From JBFJVD01 sp041624375 (GTDB taxonomy: Bacteria; Chloroflexota; Anaerolineae; Anaerolineales; E44-bin32): DNA of 22,333 nucleotides. The notes below the pieces were generated by a model. That model made no database searches. It was not told where the DNA came from and saw nothing but the letters and a program-made list of their open reading frames with translations. The stretch's first letter is position 1. Each line of letters starts with the position of its first letter. The stretch spans positions 1 to 22,333 of the forward strand of contig JBFJVD010000018.1 of the NCBI GenBank assembly GCA_041624375.1. The letters run 5' to 3'. Positions 6,938 through 20,171 of the stretch are shown here, one piece after another. The position numbers were made by a program, and so were the translations under genes.

Positions 6938-8173
6938 ATGCACGCGTTCCCGATCGGGGAAGCGCCTATTCTGCGAGGCAAGCGTATCCTGCTCGGCGTC
7001 ACCGGATCCATCGCCGCCTATAAGGCGGCCGACCTGGCCTCGAAACTCAACCAGCTCGAAGCCGAAGTGGTGGTGATTCTGACGCGTTCGGCCCAGCAGT
7101 TCATCAGCCCGCTGACGTTTCAGTCGGTGACGGGACGCAAGGCGTACGTGGAGGACGACCTGTGGGGTGATCAGGCCCATGTGCTCCATGTGGGGTTGGC
7201 CCACGACGCCGATCTCCTGGTGATTGCGCCGGCGACGGCACACCTGCTGGCGCAGCTCGCCGCCGGCGCGGCCGATTCGCTGCTCACCCTCACAGCCCTC
7301 GCGGCGCAGTGCCCGCTGGTGCTCGCGCCGGCGATGGACGCCGGTATGTACGAGCACCCGGCCGTGCGCGCCAATGTCGAGCTGCTGCGCCACCGCGGCG
7401 CCACCATCGCCGGCCCCAGGGAAGGCCGTATGGCGTCCGGTCTTCAGGGCGTGGGCAGAATGGTTGAACCGCAAGAGCTGATCGGCTACATGCGCCTGGC
7501 CCTCGGCGCCGATGGTCCTCTGCGCCGCCGGCGGGTGGTGGTGACGGCAGGCGGCACCCAGGAGCCGGTCGATCCGGTACGGATGGTGACCAACCGATCC
7601 TCCGGCAAGCAGGGCTTCGCCTTGGCGCAGGCCGCACTTGACCGCGGCGCCAAGGTGACGCTGATCACCGGCCCGTCGCAGCTGGCCACACCGGCGGGGG
7701 CCATGCGTGTCGAGGTGGAGACGGCGGCCCAGATGCATGCCGCCGTGCTCGAAGCGGCGGCAACGGCAGATGTGCTGTTGATGGCGGCCGCTGTTGCCGA
7801 CTTCCGGCCCTCGGCTGCCGCCCAGCACAAGCTCAAAAAGCGGGATGGGCTGCCGACCATCGAATTCGAACCCACAGAAGATATCCTCGCCTCCGTTGCT
7901 AAAGCCCGGCGCGCCACTGGATCACCGGCGGTGGTCGTTGGTTTTGCCGCCGAGAGCCAGGATCTGGTGGAGAACGCCCGGGAGAAACTCCAGCGCAAGG
8001 GGCTGGACCTGATCGCAGCCAACGACATCTCTGCTACCGATGCCGGATTCGCGGTCGATACCAACCGGGTGACCCTGATTGATTCCGAGGACGCCGTCCA
8101 GGCGCTGCCGCTGCTCTCGAAGAGCGAAGTCGCGGAGGTGGTGCTCGATCGAGTGGAAAGGATGCTCAAGTGA
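6938..8173 (+). CDS. coaBC: bifunctional phosphopantothenoylcysteine decarboxylase / phosphopantothenate-cysteine ligase
   Basis: This 411-residue cytoplasmic enzyme carries out two steps of coenzyme A synthesis: joining cysteine to 4'-phosphopantothenate (CoaB), then decarboxylating the product to 4'-phosphopantetheine (CoaC). The flavoprotein CoaC half (about 1-185) shows GVTGSIAAYKAADL, the active-site His84, APATA (97-101) and PAMDAGMYEHP. The CoaB half (about 195-411) shows VTAGGTQEPVDPVR, NRSSGKQG, AAAVADFRP, the KLKK lysines (298-301) and AANDIS. Two positions depart from the E. coli pattern. The Asn of PAMN is Asp134, and the Cys of the flap ACG is Ser167 (MASGLQGVGRM). The ATG at 6938 has GGGAG 12 bp upstream, and the stop overlaps the next gene's GTG. 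Confidence 0.96.
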   Translation: MHAFPIGEAPILRGKRILLGVTGSIAAYKAADLASKLNQLEAEVVVILTRSAQQFISPLTFQSVTGRKAYVEDDLWGDQAHVLHVGLAHDADLLVIAPATAHLLAQLAAGAADSLLTLTALAAQCPLVLAPAMDAGMYEHPAVRANVELLRHRGATIAGPREGRMASGLQGVGRMVEPQELIGYMRLALGADGPLRRRRVVVTAGGTQEPVDPVRMVTNRSSGKQGFALAQAALDRGAKVTLITGPSQLATPAGAMRVEVETAAQMHAAVLEAAATADVLLMAAAVADFRPSAAAQHKLKKRDGLPTIEFEPTEDILASVAKARRATGSPAVVVGFAAESQDLVENAREKLQRKGLDLIAANDISATDAGFAVDTNRVTLIDSEDAVQALPLLSKSEVAEVVLDRVERMLK

Positions 8174-8973
8174 GCGGCCAGGTGTACCTCGGCACGCAGG
8201 GTTTCTCGTTCGATGCCTGGGTCGGGCCCTTCTACCCGGCCGGGACGACCAAACGGACCTATCTCGAGGCCTATGCCGAGCAGTTCGACACGGTCGAGAT
8301 CGACGCCACCTTCTACGCGATTCCGCGCGCCAGCACAGTCGAGGGTTGGCGCCAGCGCACACCGCCGGAGTTTCGCTTCTCTGCCAAGTTTCCACGCTTG
8401 ATCACCCACGACAAGAAGCTCGACCGCGCCGTCGGCGATGCCGAAGCCTTTGTGGGCACGATGCAGGCACTGGGCGACAAGCTCGGCGTGCTGGCGCTGC
8501 AGTTTGCCTATGACTTCACGCCCGAATACTTCGAGGCGTTGGACGACTTCCTCGGGCGGCTGCCCGCGGGCCCACGCTATGCCGTTGAAATCCGCAACCG
8601 CAACTGGCTGAACAGCGATCTGGGCGAGATGCTTTCGCAGCACCACGTCGCATTGGTCCTCCAGGACCTGCATTACATGCCACGGTTGGACTGGGTCACC
8701 GCAGATTTCACCTACATCCGCTGGCTCGGCCGGCGCAAAGACATCGAAGAGTTCGACCGCATCCAGATCGATCGCAGCGAACAGCTCCAGGTATGGGCGG
8801 AGCGGGTGCAGGATTTCATTGATCGCGGCCTGGATGTCTACGGTTATTTCAACAATCACTTCGCCGGTCACAGCCCGGCGAGCGTGCGCCAGTTTGCCGA
8901 GCTGCTCGGAATCGAATTTCCGGCGCCGGGTCCGGCCGGCGGCGACCAGCTGTCACTCGATATGGAAGGCTGA
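8170..8973 (+). CDS. DUF72 (YecE-family) protein
   Basis: A 267-residue cytoplasmic protein of the DUF72/YecE family, which adopts a TIM-barrel-like fold and has no firmly established activity. Family hallmarks are visible: GTQGFSFDAWVGPFYP at the N-terminus, FDTVEIDATFYAIPR, FRFSAKFPRLITHDKKL, LALQFAYDF, YAVEIRNRNWL, and YGYFNNHFAGHSPASVRQF near the C-terminus. The GTG start at 8170 overlaps the coaBC stop (GTGA), implying translational coupling. Why DUF72 is coupled to coenzyme A synthesis is unclear, and co-expression does not prove a shared pathway. The gene is full length. Confidence 0.94.
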   Translation: MSGQVYLGTQGFSFDAWVGPFYPAGTTKRTYLEAYAEQFDTVEIDATFYAIPRASTVEGWRQRTPPEFRFSAKFPRLITHDKKLDRAVGDAEAFVGTMQALGDKLGVLALQFAYDFTPEYFEALDDFLGRLPAGPRYAVEIRNRNWLNSDLGEMLSQHHVALVLQDLHYMPRLDWVTADFTYIRWLGRRKDIEEFDRIQIDRSEQLQVWAERVQDFIDRGLDVYGYFNNHFAGHSPASVRQFAELLGIEFPAPGPAGGDQLSLDMEG

Positions 8974-9100
8974 CTCCCGGCAGGTCGCAAGCACCCCCTT
9001 CAATTCCTGGGTCCAGGGTAACGTGGCCAGCCCCTTTCCCCAGCGTTAGACTCGGGATCGTTCATGTGTGTGCGTTTGGTGAGGTACGTCGATTTGGGTT

Positions 9101-9107
9101 ACGAGGA
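9101..9107 (+). promoter_or_regulatory. ribosome binding site fixing the first DUF3048 start
   Basis: A purine-rich run ACGAGGAGG before GTCGTCCG places the ATG at 9117 as the start. It supports a standard lipoprotein signal peptide rather than the longer in-frame start at 9066. Confidence 0.65.
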
Positions 9108-9116
9108 GGTCGTCCG

Positions 9117-10361
9117 ATGAGGTTTATGGGAAGGGTGAAGCTGCTTCGATCGATCACCGCAGTGATCGTGCTCAGCTTGAGCCTGGCAGCCTGCGGTGGG
9201 GTGGTCTCGGCGCTGCCTGCCGGTGAGCGGCCGGCTCCTCCGGCGGAAAGGCCGCCAGGGGAGGGCGTTCTGCTACAGGAACTGGCGCAGCAGGCAGCCT
9301 CTTCCGAAGAAGACCCCGGCCAGCCCGAGATCATGGAAGAGGACGTGGCAGTGGATTCCGGGGGGGAGCGCCTCCCCGAAGTCGTCGGGCCGTCCTATAT
9401 CGAGGGCTTCAACCCGCTCACCGGATTGCCGGTAGAAGATGTCGCCAGCTTACAGCTGAAGCCGCTGCTTGTTTCGGTCTCAAATTTCCCGCCGAGCGCC
9501 CGGCCGCAGTGTGGGCTGTCGCTCGCTGCTCAGGTCTGGGAGACCTACATCGCGCAGGGGATGACGCGGCTGCTGCCGGTCTACTACGGCGACTACGCGG
9601 CGGAATTCGACGCGCTGCTTGCCAATCCGCTGGTGGAGGGTGGACGCGGCTATGTGATCGGCCCGGTTCGTTCGGGACGTGTGGTCTATGAGGACATCAA
9701 GACTCTCTTCCCCGGCGCGTTCCTGATCACGGCCGGGGCCTCGTCCGAGGTGGCGGCACAGCTCTCCAACCGCAGCTCGGTTTACAGCCAGGATCCGGAT
9801 GACATCAACGCCGCCGGCGTCGGGGCGGAAGCGCTGGGTGAGTTCGAGGGCAGCCCGGCCGATCCCGCCGACTACGCCGGTCTGGTGTTCGGCGCAATGG
9901 GTGCGGTGGAATCCGCCCCAGCTGAGGCCTTTCGACTGATCTACAACCTCTTCAACCAGGTGGGTTGGACCTACGATCCGAGTCAGGGCGCGTATCTGCG
10001 CTCGCAGGATGTGGCCGATGGGAGCGGTGAGCTTCATCCGGCGACCGAATGCCTCACCGGCGAGCAGCTGGCCTTTGAGAATGTGGTCGTGCTCTGGGCT
10101 CAGCACCGCTATGTCACGCAGACCATTGTTGAAATGGAGCTGGTCTACGTCCGCGATCGCTACGGGCTGCTCTTCCGGGATGGCGAGGTGGTCGAGATCC
10201 GCTGGTCGACGCCCGGCGGCAAGCTGCAGATCCACGATGTGGCCGGCAACCCCATCCCGCTGAAGCCCGGCAGGACATTCTTCGAAGTGGTCAGCTACGA
10301 AACGACCTGGAACGCCGAAGAAACGGTCGTTCGCTTCCACAATCCGCCGTACGATCCATAG
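9117..10361 (+). CDS. DUF3048 lipoprotein, first (divergent) copy
   Basis: A predicted 414-residue lipoprotein. The N-terminus MRFMGRVKLLRS leads into a hydrophobic stretch ending in LSLAAC, with Cys26 as the lipid attachment site. A Pro/Glu-rich linker (about 30-95) follows. The DUF3048 domain begins at NPLTGLPV (about residue 99) and continues with SVSNFPPSARPQCGLS, QGMTRLLPVYYG, IGPVRSGR and, in the C-terminal half, LTGEQLAFENVVVLWA and LKPGRTFFEVV. The function of DUF3048 is unknown. This copy has about 20 extra residues between YYGDY and IGPVRSGR and an altered RPQCGLSLAAQVWE motif compared with the next gene. The ATG at 9117 has GAGGAGG about 8 bp upstream. Confidence 0.88.
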   Translation: MRFMGRVKLLRSITAVIVLSLSLAACGGVVSALPAGERPAPPAERPPGEGVLLQELAQQAASSEEDPGQPEIMEEDVAVDSGGERLPEVVGPSYIEGFNPLTGLPVEDVASLQLKPLLVSVSNFPPSARPQCGLSLAAQVWETYIAQGMTRLLPVYYGDYAAEFDALLANPLVEGGRGYVIGPVRSGRVVYEDIKTLFPGAFLITAGASSEVAAQLSNRSSVYSQDPDDINAAGVGAEALGEFEGSPADPADYAGLVFGAMGAVESAPAEAFRLIYNLFNQVGWTYDPSQGAYLRSQDVADGSGELHPATECLTGEQLAFENVVVLWAQHRYVTQTIVEMELVYVRDRYGLLFRDGEVVEIRWSTPGGKLQIHDVAGNPIPLKPGRTFFEVVSYETTWNAEETVVRFHNPPYDP

Positions 10362-10377
10362 GCGGCGCGCTGGCGGT

Positions 10378-10440
10378 ATGCGGCACGCCATCCTCAGACC
10401 ATAGGGCCTCCCTCTTCGTAGGACGGCCGCATGGATGGCG
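10378..10440. repeat. interleaved inverted-repeat blocks between the DUF3048 genes
   Basis: ATGCGGC (10378-10384) and CGCCATCC (10386-10393) on the left have exact reverse complements on the right: GCCGCAT (10426-10432) and GGATGGCG (10433-10440). The right-hand blocks are in the same order rather than mirrored, so only one pair can form a simple hairpin at a time. The role is unknown. Confidence 0.4.
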
Positions 10441-10489
10441 CATCCCTGGCGGTGGATACAACGGGAGGCTTCCGGGGGGGTCCGGGGTT

Positions 10490-10499
10490 TGGTTAACCA
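10490..10499. promoter_or_regulatory. 10-bp perfect palindrome TGGTTAACCA upstream of second DUF3048 gene
   Basis: This AT-centred palindrome stands out in GC-rich DNA, 58 bp before the GTG start. It could be a protein-binding site, with no other support. Confidence 0.25.
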
Positions 10500-10546
10500 G
10501 GTCGGTGCTGTCAGCGGCAAGGAGGCTCATGTACACCGGGTGTCAC

Positions 10547-10553
10547 GAGGAGG
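10547..10553 (+). promoter_or_regulatory. ribosome binding site for the second DUF3048 gene
   Basis: GAGGAGG ends 4 bp before the GTG at 10558 and selects it. The overlapping ATG at 10556 is out of frame. Confidence 0.6.
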
Positions 10554-10557
10554 GCAT

Positions 10558-11757
10558 GTGATCCGTCGGCGCAGCATACCGCCTGGGCTGCGATCCCTTC
10601 ACCCAGCCGTAATTCTGCTCCTCCTCATGGTTGGCGGTTTGTTGCTGAACGGTTGCAGCCCATTCAGCGTTCCCGGTTCGGCTGCCGGCCGGGAGGTGCT
10701 CGGTTCCCCCGCGGCGAAGGAAGACTCAGGCGCGTCTAACCTGGCGCCACCAGCGCCCGTGGCGGCCGGCGAGGGAATCTCACCCGAGCCCATCGATCCC
10801 GCACAGGAAGGGGCCGTCAATCCACTCACCGGTCTGCCCGTATCCGATCCGTCGCTGCTGGAGCGCCGCCCGCTGATGATCAAGGTGTCCAACTTCCCGG
10901 TGCAGGGACGGCCGCATGCCGGGCTCTCCTACGCCGATATCGTCTTTGAATACTTCATCGGCGCCGGGATGACCCGTTTCACGGCGCTCTACTACGGCCA
11001 GGATGCGCCGCGCGTCGGGCCGATCCGCTCCGGCCGCCTGATTGATGGTCAGCTCGCCCGCCTCTACGGCAGCTTCCTCGGCATGAAGGGCGCCGATCCG
11101 GGAGTCGGGCAGGAGCTGAACGACATGCTGCCCGGCCGGGTGTTCAACGCCAAACCCTCCACCTGCCCGGCGTTGTGCCCGGAGACGGTGAGCCATACCT
11201 ACGGGACTTTCGCAGACACAGCCGCCTTCACGGCCTATGCCGTCGATCAAGGCGCGGACAACCGCCGGCCGGTGCTGGCCGGGATGCAGTTCGATCCCAG
11301 CGCTCCCCCCGGCGGACAAACCGCAAACCGCTTGTGGCTCTTCTATTCGAACTTGAACCAGGTCGCCTGGGTCTTCGACCCTGTGCGAGGCGTGTATCTG
11401 CGCGAACAGGACAACGCCGATGCCGTGCTCCGGCCGATGCCCGATCAGCTCACCGGGGAGCAGCTGGCGTTCGAGAATGTCGTCGTCCTCTTCGCCGAAC
11501 ACACCCTGCACTCGCCAACGCTCATCGAAATGACGCTCTGGTTCGAACAGGGCCAGACGGCCTGGATCCTGCGCGATGGCCAGCGCTACGAGGTCACCTG
11601 GGCTGCACCGAGCGCCGATCGGCCGATCCGCTTCTTCCACGCGGACGGCACACCGTTCGCCTTCAAGCCGGGCCGCACCTGGGTGCAGATCGTTGGGCTT
11701 GGCGCGCGCACGGAGCAGCTTGACCCGGGCTCGTGGAAGGTGCGCTTCTACCCCTGA
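10558..11757 (+). CDS. DUF3048 lipoprotein, second (canonical) copy
   Basis: A predicted 399-residue lipoprotein starting at GTG. The signal sequence has RRR near the N-terminus, a long hydrophobic stretch (AVILLLLMVGG) and a lipobox LLNGC with Cys33. An Ala/Pro-rich linker follows to about residue 87. The DUF3048 domain then begins with NPLTGLPV and shows the usual motifs: KVSNFPVQGRPHAGLSYADI, FEYFIGAGMTRFTALYYG, VGPIRSGRLIDGQLA, LTGEQLAFENVVVLFAEH and FKPGRTWVQIVG. Function is unknown. It is adjacent to and on the same strand as another DUF3048 gene, most likely an old tandem duplication. The two share the last-third motif TGEQLAFENVVVL almost exactly, while the middle regions differ strongly. 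Confidence 0.9.
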   Translation: MIRRRSIPPGLRSLHPAVILLLLMVGGLLLNGCSPFSVPGSAAGREVLGSPAAKEDSGASNLAPPAPVAAGEGISPEPIDPAQEGAVNPLTGLPVSDPSLLERRPLMIKVSNFPVQGRPHAGLSYADIVFEYFIGAGMTRFTALYYGQDAPRVGPIRSGRLIDGQLARLYGSFLGMKGADPGVGQELNDMLPGRVFNAKPSTCPALCPETVSHTYGTFADTAAFTAYAVDQGADNRRPVLAGMQFDPSAPPGGQTANRLWLFYSNLNQVAWVFDPVRGVYLREQDNADAVLRPMPDQLTGEQLAFENVVVLFAEHTLHSPTLIEMTLWFEQGQTAWILRDGQRYEVTWAAPSADRPIRFFHADGTPFAFKPGRTWVQIVGLGARTEQLDPGSWKVRFYP

Positions 11758-11765
11758 ACAGGGGT
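11750..11765 (+). other. small palindrome overlapping the DUF3048 stop codon
   Basis: ACCCCTG (11750-11756) pairs with CAGGGGT (11759-11765), leaving almost no loop. The stop codon TGA lies inside it. It has no T tract, so terminator function is weak at best. Confidence 0.3.
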
Positions 11766-11821
11766 TCGGTTGCCTCCGCAATCTGCGGCCCGCGCGGCAC
11801 TTCCCCCTCTTGCAGCCTCTG

Positions 11822-11830
11822 TGGTATGTT
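11822..11830 (+). promoter_or_regulatory. possible extended -10 promoter for the P1 peptidase gene
   Basis: TGGTATGTT has a TGn plus a 4/6 -10 hexamer, 48 bp before the ATG at 11878. The -35 is poor, so read-through from the DUF3048 gene is the alternative. Confidence 0.3.
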
Positions 11831-11877
11831 CGCATCTGTCTGGGCATGTAGACGCGGGCTGGGATTGGAGTCCAGCG

Positions 11878-12861
11878 ATGGAGCTGCAGAACGCCATCAC
11901 CGACGTTCCCGGGATCGAGGTCGGCCACGCCGATGATCCTGAGGCGCTGACCGGCTGCACCGTCGTGCTCTGCCGCGACGGCGCAGTGGGCGGGGTGGAT
12001 CAGCGCGGCGGCGCCCCCGGCACGCGCGAGACCGATCCGCTGCGCCCACTGCATCTCGTACAGGAAGTGCAGGCGGTGGTGCTCTCGGGCGGATCGGCAT
12101 TCGGCCTCGAGGCGGCGACCGGCGTCGTGCGCTATCTCGAAGAGCAGGGGGTGGGCTTCGACGTGGGCGTGGCCAAAGTGCCGATCGTTCCGGCGGCGAT
12201 CCTTTTCGATCTGGGCCTGGGGGCGTCTGACGTGCGCCCGGACGCCGCCATGGGCTACGCTGCGTGCCAGCATGCCACGGCAGCCCGCCCGGCCGAGGGT
12301 AACGCTGGCGCCGGGATGGGCGCAACGGTGGGTAAAGTGCTTGGCATCGAGCAGGCCATGAAGTCGGGCATCGGCACGGCCGCAGCGGCGCTGGGCGGGG
12401 GCCTGATTGTCGGCGCGCTCGTCGCGGTGAACGCGTTCGGCGATGTGGTCGATCCGGCAAGCGGCCAGATCCTGGCCGGCGTGCGAGCCCGGGACGCTGA
12501 AGGACCATTCGCCGATGCCTTACACACGCTGGCTGAGCTGGCCGCGCAGGGCCCGCTGCGCTTCGGCGCGCCGGAGAACACGGTGATCGGCGTGGTGGCC
12601 TCCAATGCAAGGCTCGGCAAGGAGGCGACCAACAAGGTGGCCCAGATGGCGCACGATGGGATCGCCCGCGCTGTTCGACCGGCGCACACGATGTTCGACG
12701 GCGACACGCTGTTTGCCCTCTCGACCGGCCAGGTTGAGGCGGATGTCAACCTGGTCGGAGCCTATGCCGCCGAAACAGTGGCAGCAGCCATCGTACGGGC
12801 AGTCGAAGCGGCGGTGTCGGCCGGCGGTCTGCCAGCTCGGCGGGATATCGTCAATGCTTAG
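11878..12861 (+). CDS. P1 (S58, DmpA-like) family N-terminal-nucleophile peptidase
   Basis: A predicted 327-residue cytoplasmic enzyme of the P1/DmpA family. Members cut themselves into two chains and act as aminopeptidases or amidases on small peptides. The opening ITDVPGIEVGHADDPEALTGCTVVL is the family's N-terminal signature. Further motifs are VVLSGGSAFGLEAATGVV (about 67-84), GNAGAGMGATVGK (141-153) and AVNAFGDVVDP (183-193). The likely autocleavage site is before Thr235 in ENTVIGVVASNA, making Thr the nucleophile where DmpA uses Ser. Conserved RPAHTMFDGDTLFALSTG follows. The ATG at 11878 has GGAG about 7 bp upstream. A longer in-frame ATG at 11770 would add an unrelated leader. The bactofilin gene follows after 35 bp. 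The natural substrate is unknown. Confidence 0.92.
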   Translation: MELQNAITDVPGIEVGHADDPEALTGCTVVLCRDGAVGGVDQRGGAPGTRETDPLRPLHLVQEVQAVVLSGGSAFGLEAATGVVRYLEEQGVGFDVGVAKVPIVPAAILFDLGLGASDVRPDAAMGYAACQHATAARPAEGNAGAGMGATVGKVLGIEQAMKSGIGTAAAALGGGLIVGALVAVNAFGDVVDPASGQILAGVRARDAEGPFADALHTLAELAAQGPLRFGAPENTVIGVVASNARLGKEATNKVAQMAHDGIARAVRPAHTMFDGDTLFALSTGQVEADVNLVGAYAAETVAAAIVRAVEAAVSAGGLPARRDIVNA

Positions 12862-12896
12862 CTACGCCGGCAAGGCCGGGTCCAGGAGGGGATGGG

Positions 12897-13355
12897 ATGT
12901 TTCGTAGAGGCGATGATCGTGCCGCCGAGAGCGACCAGAGGACGGAGCGTGTCGACTCCGTGCTGGGTCCCGGCGTCGCCTGGCAGGGGCAGGTGACGGG
13001 AACCGGTGGGTTGCGGATCGACGGCGCGTTCGATGGGGACATCGGATTGCGGGGCCTGGTGATCATCGGCGAGCGCGGCCGGGTGACCTGCGAGCGGATC
13101 CGGGCCATGACGGTGGTGGTTTCCGGCTCGGTCAAGGGCGACATCACCGCGCAGAAAGTCGAAATCACGCGCACGGGGCGCGTGTGGGGCGACGTGGTCA
13201 CGGCCTCGTTCTCGACCGAGGAAGGCGCCTTCCTGCGGGGCAAGATCCGGATGGAGGAACGCGTCGATCTCGGACTGGGCAAGATGCCGGAGCCGTCTGC
13301 CGGCGAAGTTGAGGCCGACCCACTCGATTCAAGCGAAGAGGAAGTCGAAGACTGA
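12897..13355 (+). CDS. bactofilin (polymer-forming cytoskeletal protein)
   Basis: A 152-residue protein whose core (about residues 20-120) is the short glycine-rich beta-helix of bactofilins (DUF583). The pattern is LGPGVAWQGQVTGTGGLRIDG, then repeating short strands VVVSGSVKGDI, VEITRTGRVWGDVV. Bactofilins self-assemble into filaments without nucleotide and organise cell-envelope or cell-shape functions. The N-terminus is charged (FRRGDDRAAESDQRTERVD) and the last 25 residues are strongly acidic (DSSEEEVED). No membrane segment is visible. A GGAGGGG run about 5-10 bp upstream supports the ATG at 12897. It is probably co-transcribed with the P1 peptidase gene (35-bp gap) and is the last gene before a strong hairpin. 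Confidence 0.92.
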   Translation: MFRRGDDRAAESDQRTERVDSVLGPGVAWQGQVTGTGGLRIDGAFDGDIGLRGLVIIGERGRVTCERIRAMTVVVSGSVKGDITAQKVEITRTGRVWGDVVTASFSTEEGAFLRGKIRMEERVDLGLGKMPEPSAGEVEADPLDSSEEEVED

Positions 13356-13376
13356 CGCGCTTTGCGTCGGCAACTC

Positions 13377-13403
13377 GCGGAGCGGCCAGACCAGCCGCTC
13401 CGC
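13377..13403. terminator. bidirectional hairpin terminator between bactofilin and macroglobulin genes
   Basis: A perfect 10-bp stem: GCGGAGCGGC (13377-13386) with GCCGCTCCGC (13394-13403) around a 7-nt loop. It lies between convergent stop codons at 13355 and 13412. The T-rich tail is short (TTGGGATTCT on the plus strand). Confidence 0.7.
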
Positions 13404-13411
13404 TTGGGATT

Positions 13412-19318
<5,907 letters not shown>

Positions 19319-19325
19319 GGCGCCC

Positions 19326-19331
19326 ATTATA
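19326..19331 (-). promoter_or_regulatory. consensus -10 box (TATAAT) immediately before the macroglobulin gene
   Basis: On the minus strand a perfect TATAAT lies 7 bp upstream of the ATG at 19318, so a transcript from it would be leaderless or nearly so. The -35 is weak (TGACGT at 19-bp spacing). It lies in the 40-bp gap behind the upstream gene and could give the macroglobulin gene its own promoter. Confidence 0.4.
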
Positions 19332-19367
19332 CTTCCGCGGCGATGCGAACACGTCATGGGGCGATGG

Positions 19368-20171
19368 TCAGGGTGTGCGCCCCGGCTGATCGTAGCGCAA
19401 GTACCAGGATCCGAGGTAGAGCGTTCCATCCTCCGCCTGGCAGTCCTCGGCCAGGAGCCCCGTCGCCAGGTCGTCGGATCCGACGAGCTGGACGGTGTAG
19501 GCCACGCCCTCGGTCATCGTGAAGTCGCCGTAAGCAAGGTTGATTTCAGGCTTGAGTCCGGTGAAGAAGCGGTCCTGACCGTTGTCCCACACCACGCGCA
19601 CCTCCGCGCCCGGCACGGGCGACTCAGCGGCGTCGTACACTTCTACCTGGATCAGCGGTTCGCCCAGCGCCGGATTGCAGATCTTCTCCTGCGCGCTCAG
19701 GTCGAACGGCGCGCCAGGCGTGGGTGTCGGTGTGCGGGTGGGGACGGGGGTGCGCGTCGCGGTCGGGGTGGCGGTGGGCTCCGGCGGCCGGGGTGGCGTT
19801 GGTGTGTCCCGCCCCGAGTCGGGGACAAACGGTGTTGGGCGCTCGCCCAGGTCGGCGGCCAGCTGGGCCAGCGCGCGCGCCTCGGATTCAGGATGGCCGG
19901 TCGCCAGGCGGCGCTGGGCCAGCGCGCCCAATTCGGCGGCCGGGTCGCTGAACGGGAGCAGATCCAGGCGTGCGCGGGCTCGCTCAAGGTCACCGGAGGC
20001 GGCGTAGGCCAGAGCGATCAGAGCGGACTGATCTTCAAGGTAGTCCTCGCGCAGCGTCGTCGGCGCTGTATCGAAGTAGCGGACCGGGCTGATCGCCCAG
20101 GCGTAATACAGGCCGGCGGCCAGGCCAGCGAGCAGGCCGAGTAGGACAACCAGCCAGGGGCGCTCGCTCAC
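19368..20171 (-). CDS. membrane-anchored protein with Thr/Pro linker and extracytoplasmic C-terminal domain, function unknown
   Basis: I do not recognise a named family. The 267-residue protein has an N-terminal transmembrane helix (about 6-27). A helical segment (about 30-112) follows, with YFDTAPTTLREDYLEDQSAL and AASGDLERARARLDLL. Then comes a low-complexity Pro/Thr/Arg linker (about 113-152) and a C-terminal domain with two cysteines (KICNPALGEPLIQVEVYD and LLAEDCQAEDG) and a beta-rich look. The helical segment resembles a tetratricopeptide-like hairpin and is clearly related to the neighbouring 119-residue protein. The GTG start at 20171 overlaps that gene's stop (GTGA). The C-terminal pattern VPGAEVRVVWDNGQDRFFTGLKPEINLAYG suggests a carboxypeptidase-regulatory-like or other beta-sandwich fold, not established. 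It lies 40-50 bp upstream of the macroglobulin gene. Confidence 0.75.
   Translation of the reverse strand: MSERPWLVVLLGLLAGLAAGLYYAWAISPVRYFDTAPTTLREDYLEDQSALIALAYAASGDLERARARLDLLPFSDPAAELGALAQRRLATGHPESEARALAQLAADLGERPTPFVPDSGRDTPTPPRPPEPTATPTATRTPVPTRTPTPTPGAPFDLSAQEKICNPALGEPLIQVEVYDAAESPVPGAEVRVVWDNGQDRFFTGLKPEINLAYGDFTMTEGVAYTVQLVGSDDLATGLLAEDCQAEDGTLYLGSWYLRYDQPGRTP

Noticed and set aside
7486..8871. 461-codon open frame on the minus strand across coaBC and the DUF72 gene
   Set aside because: It spans two well-recognised genes antisense and contains no recognisable motif.
10780..12273. 497-codon open frame on the minus strand under the DUF3048 and P1 peptidase genes
   Set aside because: Arg/His/Gly-rich composition typical of an antisense shadow; both sense genes are firm.
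19725..19815. Low-complexity repeat in the DNA that might be a tandem repeat or CRISPR-like array
   Set aside because: It encodes the Thr/Pro/Arg linker of the 267-residue protein. There are no regular units or spacers.
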